In this document: positions 31,887 through 40,232 of the stretch, piece by piece
Layout: each line of letters starts with the position of its first letter
Position numbering within the stretch: the stretch's first letter is position 1
Origin: Bacteroidales bacterium
GTDB taxonomy: Bacteria; Bacteroidota; Bacteroidia; Bacteroidales; P3
DNA length: 52,038 nucleotides
Reading direction: 5' to 3'
NCBI GenBank assembly: GCA_017429685.1
Contig: JAFROL010000045.1
Coordinates: 1-52,038, forward strand
Notes under the pieces: generated by a model
The model's input: the letters and a program-made list of their open reading frames with translations, nothing else
Told to the model about the DNA's origin: nothing
Databases searched by the model: none
Made by a program: the position numbers and the translations under genes

Positions 31887-32885
31887 ATGGTAGACTATAA
31901 GAAACTTGGGCTTGTGAACACCCGCGCAATGTTCGCAAAAGCCGTCGATGGCGGCTACGCCATTCCGGCATTCAATTTCAACAATATGGAACAGATGCAG
32001 GCCATTATCCAGGCTGCTGTAGAGACCAAGAGCCCCGTCATCCTGCAGGTTAGCAAGGGCGCCCGCGAGTACGCCAACCCGACCCTGCTGCGCTATATGG
32101 CCGAGGGTGCTGTGGCTTACGCCAAAGAACTGGGCTGCGAAAATCCGCAGATTGTGCTGCATCTGGACCACGGCGACAGCTTCGAGACCTGCAAGAGCTG
32201 CATCGACAGCGGCTTCAGCAGCGTGATGTACGACGGCAGCGCTCTGCCCTATGAGGAAAACATCAAGATTTCGCGCCAGGTGGTTGAGTATGCCCACCAG
32301 TTCGACGTAACTGTCGAGTGCGAGCTGGGCGTGCTGGCCGGCGTCGAGGACGAGGTTGCCTCCGAGGTGAGCCACTACACCAAACCCGAAGAGGTGATTG
32401 ATTTCGCTACCCGCACTGGCTGCGACTCGCTGGCTATCAGCATCGGAACCAGCCACGGTGCCTACAAGTTCAAACCCGAACAGTGCAAGGTCGACCCGCA
32501 GACGGGCCGTCTCGTTCCTCCTCCGCTGGCTTTCGACGTGCTCGAGGCCATCGAGAAGAAGCTGCCCGGCTTCCCCATCGTGCTCCACGGCTCGTCGAGC
32601 GTGCCGCAGGACGAGGTCGACACCATCAACGCCAACGGTGGTGCACTGAAGGCCGCTGTGGGTATTCCCGAAGAGCAGCTGCGCAAGGCCGCCAAGAGCG
32701 CTGTGTGCAAGATCAACATCGACAGCGACAGCCGCCTGGCAATGACCGCCGCCATCCGCAAGCATCTGGCCGAACATCCCGACCACTTCGACCCGCGCCA
32801 GTATCTGAAACCCGCCCGCGAGAGTATGAAGAAGATGTACATCCACAAAATCGTGAATGTGCTCGGCTCGAACGACAAACTTTAA
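31887..32885 (+). CDS. fba: Class II fructose-bisphosphate aldolase
   Basis: 332 aa. Zinc-dependent aldolase of glycolysis and gluconeogenesis, cytosolic. Motifs: AFNFNNMEQMQAII, LHLDHGDSFETCKSCIDSGF (zinc His and catalytic Asp), VECELGVLAGVEDEV, SIGTSHGAYKF, LHGSSSVPQ and KINIDSDSR. It stands alone between a strong promoter and a strong terminator. Codon use is more biased to NNC/NNG than neighbouring genes, as expected for high expression. Confidence 0.98.
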   Translation: MVDYKKLGLVNTRAMFAKAVDGGYAIPAFNFNNMEQMQAIIQAAVETKSPVILQVSKGAREYANPTLLRYMAEGAVAYAKELGCENPQIVLHLDHGDSFETCKSCIDSGFSSVMYDGSALPYEENIKISRQVVEYAHQFDVTVECELGVLAGVEDEVASEVSHYTKPEEVIDFATRTGCDSLAISIGTSHGAYKFKPEQCKVDPQTGRLVPPPLAFDVLEAIEKKLPGFPIVLHGSSSVPQDEVDTINANGGALKAAVGIPEEQLRKAAKSAVCKINIDSDSRLAMTAAIRKHLAEHPDHFDPRQYLKPARESMKKMYIHKIVNVLGSNDKL

Positions 32886-32903
32886 AAAAAAAGTAATACT
32901 CGT

Positions 32904-32950
32904 AAATAGCCGGCGATGTGGACTTTACGCCCATCGCTGGCTATTTTTTT
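32904..32950 (+). terminator. Intrinsic terminator of fba
   Basis: A 15-bp stem with one G-T pair (32904-32918 with 32932-32946), 13-nt loop, then TTTTTTT. Confidence 0.92.
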
Positions 32951-33047
32951 AAAAAATATTTTCACCTCCCTGTAAAAATTGATGCAAAAATGCTACACAT
33001 AGTGTAAAATGGTATAAATTTCGTAGTCCAAAGTTCATAGATTATTG

Positions 33048-33554
33048 ATGACACATCAGGAGAAACAGAAGGCTTTTGTCGCGATGATCAAGCAACACGA
33101 ACGCTTGATACTGAAGGTATGCGCACTGTATACCAACAGTTGCCGTTCCGAGTTGAGTGACCTGTACCAGGACGCGGTGTGTGCCTTGTGGGAGTCGTAC
33201 GACAGTTTCAAAGGGCAAAGCAAACCCTCGACTTGGATATACTCCGTTACGCGCTACACAATGATCAAGTCGAGTCGCCGGCACAGGTTGGAAACGACAT
33301 CGATAAGCAGCGTCGATGTCGAAAATATTGCTTCCGAGGGTAACGATTCCGATGTGCTGGACGAGTTGCGGCAGGCTATAGCGGCGCTGCCTCCCGACGA
33401 CCGCGATGTGTTTGTTATGTGGATGGAGGGCTTCAACCCTGGCGAAATCGGAGAAACTCTTGGCCTATCGTACGGGACTGTCGCAACGCGCATCACGCGC
33501 ATTAAGATTAAATTAAGACGTTTGTTAAAAGACTACAAGGAGGTTGTAAGATGA
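33048..33554 (+). CDS. ECF-type RNA polymerase sigma factor
   Basis: 168 aa from the ATG at 33048 (a TTG codon at 33045 precedes it). Region 2 is visible as SELSDLYQDAVCALWESYDSF and PSTWIYSVTRYTMIKSSRR; region 4 as ALPPDDRDVFVMWMEGFNPGEIGETLGLSYGTVATRITRIK. Extracytoplasmic-function sigma factors redirect RNA polymerase in response to envelope or nutrient signals. It overlaps the following membrane protein gene by ATGA, the usual arrangement for a sigma/anti-sigma pair. Confidence 0.93.
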   Translation: MTHQEKQKAFVAMIKQHERLILKVCALYTNSCRSELSDLYQDAVCALWESYDSFKGQSKPSTWIYSVTRYTMIKSSRRHRLETTSISSVDVENIASEGNDSDVLDELRQAIAALPPDDRDVFVMWMEGFNPGEIGETLGLSYGTVATRITRIKIKLRRLLKDYKEVVR

Positions 33555-34393
33555 AAAAGAATGACGAAATAGAAAAACTGTACGGTCGTTTCAGCAAAGA
33601 GATGGAGAATATTCCTCTGCCGTCGGAGGATGAGCTGATGCAGATGCTCGACCGCCACGACGCCCAGGGCGTTCGCCAGGTTCCGTTTGTCCCGGTCCGC
33701 CGCAGGCGCACGCCGTGGCGATATGCCGTTGCGGCTATGGTGGCCGGCGCGCTGTTCGTGTTCGGATGGTTGCTTTGGCCCCAAGGGGGCTCACCGTCGC
33801 CAATGGTGGCCGAGCAAGCGGAAAGCGGAGAGCAGAAAGCGGAAAGCGGAAGGACTACGCAGGACAGCATAATACCTGCGACGATTGCAGAGCCTGAGAT
33901 AATAAAACCACGCCAGCTGGCCTCGAGAGAAGCGGGAAACGGAGAGCGGAAAGCGGAAAGCGAAAAGCCGACAGCGGACAGCGCTGTACGCCAGGAGATT
34001 GTCGTTCCCGTCGTGCTGCCCGCAGAGCAGCTTCCTGCATTGGCAGAAACAGAGCCGGCCGATACGACGGCAGCCCCACAGCCGTCCGCTGTCGACAGTA
34101 CGGCCACGTCGCCAAAGCCCGAACACGAAATCGACGACTATCCTGAACGGCCGACCATCAAAGAAACCGAAGACATCATTAAGCAAGAGAACAGCCAGCG
34201 GGCCTTGAGAAAACGCAAATTGTCAGGCAAAATAAAATCGCACGACAAAGATGGCAAGAGCTTTATTGACAAACAAAAAAATGAAAAAGATGGAGTGCGG
34301 GTAGTGACTCCCAAATCGACTCCTCCTCCGTCAGCACCGATGCCGCATTACATACCGATGGGGAACGGGCAGAATCGGATTATTTGGTATTAA
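33551..34393 (+). CDS. Membrane protein coupled to the sigma factor (anti-sigma-like), with embedded repeats
   Basis: 280 aa. A cytosolic N-terminal region (IEKLYGRFSKEMENIPLPSEDELMQMLDRH) precedes one transmembrane helix at about 58-76 (YAVAAMVAGALFVFGWLLW). The remaining 200 residues are a low-complexity Glu/Pro/Ala/Ser-rich periplasmic region ending in a Lys-rich, Pro-rich tail. The layout and overlap with the sigma gene suggest an anti-sigma factor, but I do not recognise a zinc-binding anti-sigma domain. Two heptamer-repeat blocks (33819-33853 and 33933-33981) encode AESGEQKAESG and GNGERKAESEKPTADS inside the extracytoplasmic region. Confidence 0.75.
   Translation: MKKNDEIEKLYGRFSKEMENIPLPSEDELMQMLDRHDAQGVRQVPFVPVRRRRTPWRYAVAAMVAGALFVFGWLLWPQGGSPSPMVAEQAESGEQKAESGRTTQDSIIPATIAEPEIIKPRQLASREAGNGERKAESEKPTADSAVRQEIVVPVVLPAEQLPALAETEPADTTAAPQPSAVDSTATSPKPEHEIDDYPERPTIKETEDIIKQENSQRALRKRKLSGKIKSHDKDGKSFIDKQKNEKDGVRVVTPKSTPPPSAPMPHYIPMGNGQNRIIWY
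33819..33853 (+). repeat. Heptamer repeat inside the anti-sigma-like gene, block 1
   Basis: Five in-phase units CGGAAAG, CGGAGAG, CAGAAAG, CGGAAAG, CGGAAGG. Confidence 0.85.
33933..33981 (+). repeat. Heptamer repeat inside the anti-sigma-like gene, block 2
   Basis: Seven in-phase units: CGGGAAA, CGGAGAG, CGGAAAG, CGGAAAG, CGAAAAG, CCGACAG, CGGACAG. The later units have diverged, as if the repeat is being turned into ordinary coding sequence. Confidence 0.85.
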
Positions 34394-34432
34394 AAATTTG
34401 GAAGATATTATGAATAATTAAATAATTTTATA

Positions 34433-34440
34433 TAAATTTG
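34433..34440 (+). promoter_or_regulatory. -7 box before the secreted-protein gene
   Basis: TAAATTTG followed by CA, 54 bp before the ATG at 34495. No -33 at the right spacing. Confidence 0.5.
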
Positions 34441-34494
34441 CATATTCCTTTATGCACCGCGAAATGATAATAATGAATTCATAAAAATAACAAA

Positions 34495-35961
34495 ATGAAA
34501 AAATTAGTATTACTTTTTGCAGCCATAGCCTGCTTGCAGATTGCTGTAGGACAGGAATGGAAAATCACAACAGGTGCTGATTCTAAAGCATTGCAGTACC
34601 ACAAAAACAAAGGTGTGCGGTCGCGTATGCCGGGCTATATAGGCCATCGCAACGGAACGACTTACATTATGGGCTTCTATGACGAAGTCAAAACCAAGGC
34701 TTATCTCGCAGCATACGACAAGGACCTGAATGCACTCGGCAAAGTGGACCTGCCTTCGGAAGAGAACCAGTCCTTGTATGGCGGATTTGCCAACGAGAAG
34801 TCTATAGACCTGTTGATGACGCAAAAGAATGCTTCTGAATACACGGCCTATAAATTAAGTTACGATCCGTCGACGCTTCAGCCCAAGGGCGAACCTAAAG
34901 CACTTGTTTCTTTTAACCGTGGCGACGGCAACAAAACATATACTTATGTCAGCTCGTCGCAATCGCAGGAGTGGTTGAGCCTCATATTTGCCGTCGTCGA
35001 AGAGGATAATGTGGAATGGCTTGTGGGCTTGTATGATACGGAACTTGAAGAATTCTGGAGTATGGAGTTCCATCAGGAAATCATTGACGACTATTTTGTT
35101 ACCGACAGCGGCGAAGTCGTCGTGGCTGGTTTCTACGAGAAGAAGAACAGCGACGAGACGCGCCTCCAGTTCGCCATCCTCGATGGCGAACGGGAGCAAG
35201 CCTATGTTTGCAACGAGGTGTTGCCGAAAATGCGCAATATGGAGATAGTGCGCTATGAGGACGGCAAGATCTACTGCACCGGCTTGCTGGTAGGCGAGGC
35301 ACAGGACGACAAAGGCTACTGGAATTCAGGTTTCTATTCGCTGGTATACGACACACGCGCCAAGCGGATGGTCAAGTTCGAAAAGGTCGACTTCAGCAAG
35401 GAGGATATCTGCGACCTCTGCAATGCCTCGCGAAACTTAAGACTGAAAGTGCTGTCGACCGACAAGTTGCGCTTTGCCGACTCGCACTACGACAATGATG
35501 GCACCACCGTGCTGTTCGAACGGACATACAACTTCTTTTTGGACTATGCCTTTGTGCATTCTGAATATGTGGGCATTCTGGCATACCGCATAGACAAACA
35601 GGGCCACATAGCCTGGCATCGCATACTGATGCGCGACTTGCAGGCTCCAAATGGCATCGAAAACAACGTCAAGACTAAACTGACTCCTATGGGCGATGCA
35701 TACACGATTTTCTATATGGATTTGCCTGGCAATGTCAATGCTAAAGAGGGCAAGACCGTCACCATCGCCCCACTCGAACGCAGCAAACTCGGCCTGATGG
35801 CCACAAGCATTGACCGACAGGGCAACGTGAAGCGCTCGATGCTGACCGTACCTCCCAAGTCGGTACCCATCGGGGCACCCCATCTGCTGGACAACGGCGA
35901 CTATCTGCTGTTGCTGGCTCGTCCGTTCAATTCAAATATTGCCACTTTAAAATATGAGTAA
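34495..35961 (+). CDS. Secreted protein of unknown function, operon partner of the M48 protease
   Basis: 488 aa. Signal peptide MKKLVLLFAAIACLQIAVG-Q. The mature protein has repeated beta-rich segments (RNGTTYIMGFYDEVKTKAYLA; EVVVAGFYEKKNSDETRLQFA; DGKIYCTGLLVGEAQDD; GAPHLLDNGDYLLLLARPF) that read like blades of a propeller, but I cannot assign a family. No cysteine-anchored lipobox. The stop overlaps the start of the M48 gene by 8 bp, so the two products are likely made together and may interact in the periplasm. Confidence 0.8.
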   Translation: MKKLVLLFAAIACLQIAVGQEWKITTGADSKALQYHKNKGVRSRMPGYIGHRNGTTYIMGFYDEVKTKAYLAAYDKDLNALGKVDLPSEENQSLYGGFANEKSIDLLMTQKNASEYTAYKLSYDPSTLQPKGEPKALVSFNRGDGNKTYTYVSSSQSQEWLSLIFAVVEEDNVEWLVGLYDTELEEFWSMEFHQEIIDDYFVTDSGEVVVAGFYEKKNSDETRLQFAILDGEREQAYVCNEVLPKMRNMEIVRYEDGKIYCTGLLVGEAQDDKGYWNSGFYSLVYDTRAKRMVKFEKVDFSKEDICDLCNASRNLRLKVLSTDKLRFADSHYDNDGTTVLFERTYNFFLDYAFVHSEYVGILAYRIDKQGHIAWHRILMRDLQAPNGIENNVKTKLTPMGDAYTIFYMDLPGNVNAKEGKTVTIAPLERSKLGLMATSIDRQGNVKRSMLTVPPKSVPIGAPHLLDNGDYLLLLARPFNSNIATLKYE

Positions 35962-38668
35962 AGTTATGAAAAACAAAATAACATTTTTTTTCCTCCTTTC
36001 TCTGATGGCTTTCGCTGTCACCGGCAATGCACAACATTTGTACAATTTGGACCGTTTTGACGGCATCAAGTCGGAGGGTCCAGTGCCGACCGATTTGCGA
36101 CTTTCGCTGCAGGAGTTGTATTCGCTTGACAAACAGCGTGTGCGCGACTATAACGACGGCCGCCTGCGCAATCGCGACAAGGTGCTCGCGGCTTCGTTCC
36201 AGATCAACCGTATGATGTCGTCCGGACGCATCCTCTATGGCGACCCAATCTCGCGTATGGTGGAGCGTATTGCCGACACGCTGCTGAAAGATTACCCGAC
36301 GCTGCGTAAAGAGCTGCGTTTCTACACCCTGAAGTCGCCCGATGTCAATGCCTTCGCCACCGGGCAGGGTATGGTCTTCGTTTGCACCGGCCTTGTGGCT
36401 CAGGTCGAGGACGAGGCCCAGCTGGCCTTCATCATCAGTCACGAGATTGTCCACTATCTGCGCAAGCACAGTCTCGAAGAAATCTCGCGACGCAAGCGCG
36501 ACAGCGATGACATAGAGGCCGAGACGCAGGAGATGCGCGACTTTATCAAATACCACAACCGCTCGCGCGAGATGGAGAGCGAGGCCGACAGCCTGGGCCT
36601 GCAGATGTTCTACCTGCCCAGCCCTTACGCCAAGGATGTCACAGAGGGCGTCTTCGATGTGCTGCAATACGGCTATCTCCCCTTCGACGAGCAGGTGTTC
36701 GACACCGCCTATTTCAATACTCCCTACTACCAGATGCCGTCGGACTATTTTATGAATCAGGTCGACCCTATCACCGCGCGCGACGACTACAACGACTCGC
36801 TCAGTACGCACCCCAACATCCTCAAACGCCGCAAGGCAACAGCGGCCATCGTCGGTAATGCCAAAGGCGGTAGCCGGTTTGTGATGGTGACACCGTCGGA
36901 ATTTGAGGAAATCCGCGCTTTGGCACGCTTCGAGTGTGTGCGCCAGGATATTATCTATGCCGAATATGTGCGCGGATTCTATGATTGCTATTTGCTCAAA
37001 AAGCAGTATCCCGACAACCGCTATGTCGACAAGGCTATGTGCCAGGCGCTCTATGGCCTCTCGAAATACAAGACCAACACCAGCACCAGCGGCGTCGTGG
37101 GCGACTATAAGGAATTCGAAGGCGAGGTGCAGCAGTGCTACTACTTCTTCCGCCGCATCAAAAAAGACGATCTCGCGCTCATTACAGCCCGCAAGTTGTG
37201 GCAAAGCCATTGCAAGTACCCTGACGACAAGCAGATCGCCGATATGGCCAGCGATATCTTTGCCGACCTCAACGTCAAATACAATTGGAAGACCGACTTC
37301 TTCAGTACTCAGCCGCCAGCCGAAGAGGTCAAGGACACCGCCACCGAGGGCCTGTCGAAATACGAGCGCCTGAAACGCAAAAAGAATCAGCAGCGTTCGG
37401 CGGATGTACACAGCTATGCCTTCACGGATTTGCTGATGAAGGACAAGTCGTTCGCAACATACCTGAATGACCACCTGAAACCGGCGGAAGTGAAAAATTC
37501 GGACGCCGTCAGCAGCCATAAAAACCAGCTGGTCTATTGCCCGACATATTATGTTGTCGACAGGCAAAACGGCGAATTGAATATTATGAAGTCTAATCGC
37601 AACGAGGAGGCCCTCTATGCCGACATCAGACGTGCCGCCGCCAAGAATGGCATAGGCTCTATCGATTTCAGCGACCAAAGCCTTAAGAATATCACCACCG
37701 CCGACCGCTACAACGAATGGGTCGACCTCAACGAGTGGGTAGGGGAGTTCTGGCAGACCAAGGGCGACTTTGATATGCACTTCTCCGTGCAGCCCCAGAT
37801 GGACCGTGTGGTCGAAAAGTACGACGCAGGTACCATCAATATGTCCATTGTGCTCAACTTCGAGCAGGTGTCGTCGAACTTTTCGGCCAACGAATTGTTT
37901 TTCGTTATGGTTCCATTTCTTGCACCATTGGTAATCAACGATATGGTTAACCATACCGAAGCTACCGCTGTCTATAGTATCCAAATCGATGCCGTCAATG
38001 GCCGCAAATTGTCGAAACATACCAGGAGTTTCGATGTTGTCGACGAGAAGGCCCTGGTGCGCAATGCACTCTACGACCACTATTGCCACGTCGAGCAGGA
38101 CACTTGCACCAAGGCTATAGGATATATGGGGCAGAAAATCAGTGTGGGACTGCACGGAGCCCTGAAACCAAACCTCCACAAAGGCGACGTCTTTTCGTTT
38201 CCGCGCAGCTCTGTCGTTGCGGTGGATTTCGGTGCCGATGCCGAATTCGCCCTCTGGCGCAGGGCTTCGCTGCTCCTTTCTGCAACCTTTACGCCAATGA
38301 TGTATACCACACCTTATGATGGTGTCGGGACGAACAGCTACGATTTGAACCGTTTCAACTTCTCGCTGGGTTGGCGCCACTACCGCCATCTGGCACCCCT
38401 GGGCTACTATTGGGGGCTGGCAGCCGACGTGTCGAAATATCTCTTGCCAAATGGCGAGAACGTCACTCTCGACAATGATCTTTGCTTTGGCTTTCACGCC
38501 GAATTCGGACGCAAGCACATTTTCTACGACCATCTGACGTTTGGCTATTTTGTCCAGTACGGATTGATGACGAGCAGCCCCTGTGACGACGATGACGTTG
38601 CCCAAAGTTTCATTGCCAATTTCTTGACGGCATTCCGTTTGGGCGTCACCCTCGGCTTTCAGCCCTGA
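35954..38668 (+). CDS. M48 family zinc metalloprotease with large C-terminal region ending in a barrel-like domain
   Basis: 904 aa, two to three times the usual M48 length. Signal peptide near MKNKITFFFLLSLMAFAVTGNAQ (ATG at 35954, or 35966). Zinc motif HEIVH (His163, Glu164, His167) and a downstream ESEADSLG with the probable third ligand at Glu208; YTLKSPDVNAFATGQGMVFV is typical of BepA/Oma1-like enzymes. A helical stretch (about 310-470, TPR-like) follows, then about 170 C-terminal residues of alternating aromatic and polar strands ending FRLGVTLGFQP, resembling an outer-membrane beta-barrel. M48 proteases degrade stalled outer-membrane proteins; fusion to a barrel would tether it there. 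Confidence 0.85.
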   Translation: MSKVMKNKITFFFLLSLMAFAVTGNAQHLYNLDRFDGIKSEGPVPTDLRLSLQELYSLDKQRVRDYNDGRLRNRDKVLAASFQINRMMSSGRILYGDPISRMVERIADTLLKDYPTLRKELRFYTLKSPDVNAFATGQGMVFVCTGLVAQVEDEAQLAFIISHEIVHYLRKHSLEEISRRKRDSDDIEAETQEMRDFIKYHNRSREMESEADSLGLQMFYLPSPYAKDVTEGVFDVLQYGYLPFDEQVFDTAYFNTPYYQMPSDYFMNQVDPITARDDYNDSLSTHPNILKRRKATAAIVGNAKGGSRFVMVTPSEFEEIRALARFECVRQDIIYAEYVRGFYDCYLLKKQYPDNRYVDKAMCQALYGLSKYKTNTSTSGVVGDYKEFEGEVQQCYYFFRRIKKDDLALITARKLWQSHCKYPDDKQIADMASDIFADLNVKYNWKTDFFSTQPPAEEVKDTATEGLSKYERLKRKKNQQRSADVHSYAFTDLLMKDKSFATYLNDHLKPAEVKNSDAVSSHKNQLVYCPTYYVVDRQNGELNIMKSNRNEEALYADIRRAAAKNGIGSIDFSDQSLKNITTADRYNEWVDLNEWVGEFWQTKGDFDMHFSVQPQMDRVVEKYDAGTINMSIVLNFEQVSSNFSANELFFVMVPFLAPLVINDMVNHTEATAVYSIQIDAVNGRKLSKHTRSFDVVDEKALVRNALYDHYCHVEQDTCTKAIGYMGQKISVGLHGALKPNLHKGDVFSFPRSSVVAVDFGADAEFALWRRASLLLSATFTPMMYTTPYDGVGTNSYDLNRFNFSLGWRHYRHLAPLGYYWGLAADVSKYLLPNGENVTLDNDLCFGFHAEFGRKHIFYDHLTFGYFVQYGLMTSSPCDDDDVAQSFIANFLTAFRLGVTLGFQP

Positions 38669-38675
38669 TAGAAAG

Positions 38676-38717
38676 CGGAAAGCGGAAAACTGAAAGCGGA
38701 AAACCGAAAACAGAAAC
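38676..38717 (+). repeat. Heptamer repeat downstream of the M48 gene
   Basis: Six in-phase units CGGAAAG, CGGAAAA, CTGAAAG, CGGAAAA, CCGAAAA, CAGAAAC, starting seven bases after the M48 stop, purine-rich on the sense strand. Confidence 0.88.
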
Positions 38718-38724
38718 TGAAAGC

Positions 38725-38824
38725 AGCCTCGGAGAACCGCGAACGGAGACCGGAAACAGCCTCGGAGAACCGAGAACGGAGACCAGAAAGCAACCTCGGA
38801 GAACCGCGAACGGAGATCGGAAAC
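38725..38824 (+). repeat. 33-bp tandem repeat, three units
   Basis: Units at 38725, 38758 and 38791 of the form AGCCTCGGAGAACCGCGAAC plus GGAGACCGGAAAC. The unit itself contains heptamer-like CGGAGAAC and GAACGGAGA pieces, so it may be a higher-order form of the heptamer repeat. Confidence 0.88.
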
Positions 38825-38825
38825 A

Positions 38826-38929
38826 GCCTCGGAGAGGCGACACGCACAAAGTGCACGTAACACCATACAAGCCGAAGGCGCAGTATGGTGACCAGACAAG
38901 TCAGCGACGGCAGCATCTCGGAGAGATGC
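38826..38929. repeat. REP-like element with three hairpins, inverse orientation
   Basis: GCCTC-GGA-GAGGC (38826-38838), CACCATAC/GTATGGTG around AAGCCGAAGGCGCA (about 38860-38889), and GCATCTC-GGA-GAGATGC (38913-38929). The loop GGA and the central AAGCSGA-GGCGCA match the reverse complement of the element at 26561-26652. The remaining 38930-39032 holds one more heptamer piece and GAATTAAC octamers before the next ATG. Confidence 0.75.
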
Positions 38930-38974
38930 GACCATAGAACGGAGAACCGAGAACAGAAAACCGCGCTAGCCACT

Positions 38975-39018
38975 AACGAATTAACACATTAACGAATTAA
39001 CGAATTAACGAATTAACA
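38975..39018 (+). repeat. GAATTAAC octamer leader array
   Basis: Five octamers (GAATTAAC, with one ACATTAAC) end about 15 bp before the start codon at 39033. They read the same way on the sense strand as the octamers at 6828-6880. Confidence 0.85.
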
Positions 39019-39032
39019 TATTCACAAACAAA

Positions 39033-39863
39033 ATGAAAAAAACAATCCTTACCCTCATCGCAGCCATCGCTTTTGCGTCGATGGCAAACGCACAGTTTTA
39101 TGGCAACGTCGCCACCGGACGTGGCGGACAAATGTCGATCTATGGCGGTGTCGCCTCCATAACCGCATCGCCTCAATTCAAGTTCAATACACTTACTACC
39201 GGTCGGTGGAGCTACACCTATTATGTGATGGAAAAGGTTAAGGCCGACAAGTTGTCTGCTTCGATGGGGCCTTCATTCCTGATTACCTTTTCGAGTCTGA
39301 ATGATTATTCCGAACAATTCAAAATTGGGGCGATGCTTGGTGTGGGATATGCCAAAAGCGAGTGGCAGGCTGACTTTTCGGCGGCTACGCTTGGCGCACT
39401 CAACGACTTTAGCCTCTGGGCGAAGTCCAACCTCATCGATATCCAGTTGGGCATCGAGGGCTCTTATCGTGTTGCCGAACCGGTAAGCATCGATTTTGCC
39501 GTCGGCCCTAGCATCCTCTTCTCGACTGGTAACCAGGCACGTACCGAAACATATGCCGGCGGCGTCCTCATTCCTGACGCCGATGCCAACGAATGGCACG
39601 AGGCCACAAAGTCCGACGACTTCGGGGCGCCCAGTATCGATATCGGAGCATTTGGACGGGTCGCTGGCTGCTATCATTTCTCCGAAAAGATGTGGGCAGG
39701 GCTGGCTTTCCAGTACATCCTGCCGTTCTTCAATTTCTCGACCGTGCTTCAGGACGATTACTCGAACGATGGCTATCGCATCGCCGACAACAACTTTATT
39801 TTCTCCGACATCAAGCACAGCGGCTGGTCGCTGATGCTCACCTTTGGTGTCAATTTCGAATGA
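39033..39863 (+). CDS. Small outer-membrane beta-barrel protein, function unknown
   Basis: 276 aa. Signal peptide MKKTILTLIAAIAFASMANA-Q, then alternating amphipathic strands with glycine-rich turns (FKIGAMLGVGYAKSEWQADF; DIQLGIEGSYRVAEPVSIDFAVGPSILF; WAGLAFQYILPFFNF) and a C-terminal SLMLTFGVNFE, whose aromatic-ended last strand is typical of outer-membrane barrels. I do not recognise a specific family. It follows the M48 gene but is separated from it by 364 bp of repeats, so co-transcription is uncertain. Confidence 0.8.
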   Translation: MKKTILTLIAAIAFASMANAQFYGNVATGRGGQMSIYGGVASITASPQFKFNTLTTGRWSYTYYVMEKVKADKLSASMGPSFLITFSSLNDYSEQFKIGAMLGVGYAKSEWQADFSAATLGALNDFSLWAKSNLIDIQLGIEGSYRVAEPVSIDFAVGPSILFSTGNQARTETYAGGVLIPDADANEWHEATKSDDFGAPSIDIGAFGRVAGCYHFSEKMWAGLAFQYILPFFNFSTVLQDDYSNDGYRIADNNFIFSDIKHSGWSLMLTFGVNFE

Positions 39864-39919
39864 TTCCGACCCACGCCTGCCACCCCTCCATCCGGCAGCC
39901 GTTTTTTCACATCTTTTGT

Positions 39920-39976
39920 ATGCAGTTCTTATATCGTTCTTATATCCGCAATATAAGAACGATATAAGAACTGCAT
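39920..39976. repeat. Perfect 26-bp palindrome, copy 2
   Basis: Arms 39920-39945 and 39951-39976 with a 5-nt loop. The arms and loop are nearly identical to 3516-3568 (one base change at the centre). It lies 57 bp after the barrel gene stop. Confidence 0.95.
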
Positions 39977-40139
39977 TCGTACACTGTGCCAAAAGGGCAG
40001 GATGAACCCTTGCACGTGGGCACCAGCGCAAGCGGGCGAAACTTGCAAATGACAGCACTGCGACAACAGAGTTTTCCCACGTTTCTTTGTCTGGCAAACA
40101 ATCGAATTGCACGCCGGACAGAAAAAACTTGATTTTTAT

Positions 40140-40170
40140 TTTGTTATATTGCGCGAAATGTGTATTTTTG
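40140..40170 (+). promoter_or_regulatory. Promoter of the arcC cluster
   Basis: TTTG at 40140-40143, 19-bp spacer, TATTTTTG at 40163-40170 followed by CA; 63 bp before the ATG. Confidence 0.88.
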
Positions 40171-40232
40171 CAATTCCTTCCCTATTGGGGAATTGTGTGT
40201 AAATTATTGAACATAAGTTAAATAAACTATAA

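Larger units (their letters stand above)
39864..40232. other. Intergenic region before the arginine-catabolism cluster
   Basis: 369 bp without a gene. Contains a weak hairpin CTGCC/GGCAG followed by TTTTTT near 39880-39906 that may terminate the barrel gene, the large palindrome at 39920-39976, and the arcC promoter at 40140-40170. Confidence 0.6.

Noticed and set aside
38725-38824. CRISPR-like array
   Set aside because: The 33-bp units are contiguous without spacers, and no cas genes are present; the same applies to 26661-26780.
35927-38935. 1002-codon minus-strand ORF opposite the M48 gene
   Set aside because: A shadow of a GC-biased gene; the plus frame has a signal peptide and the HEIVH motif.
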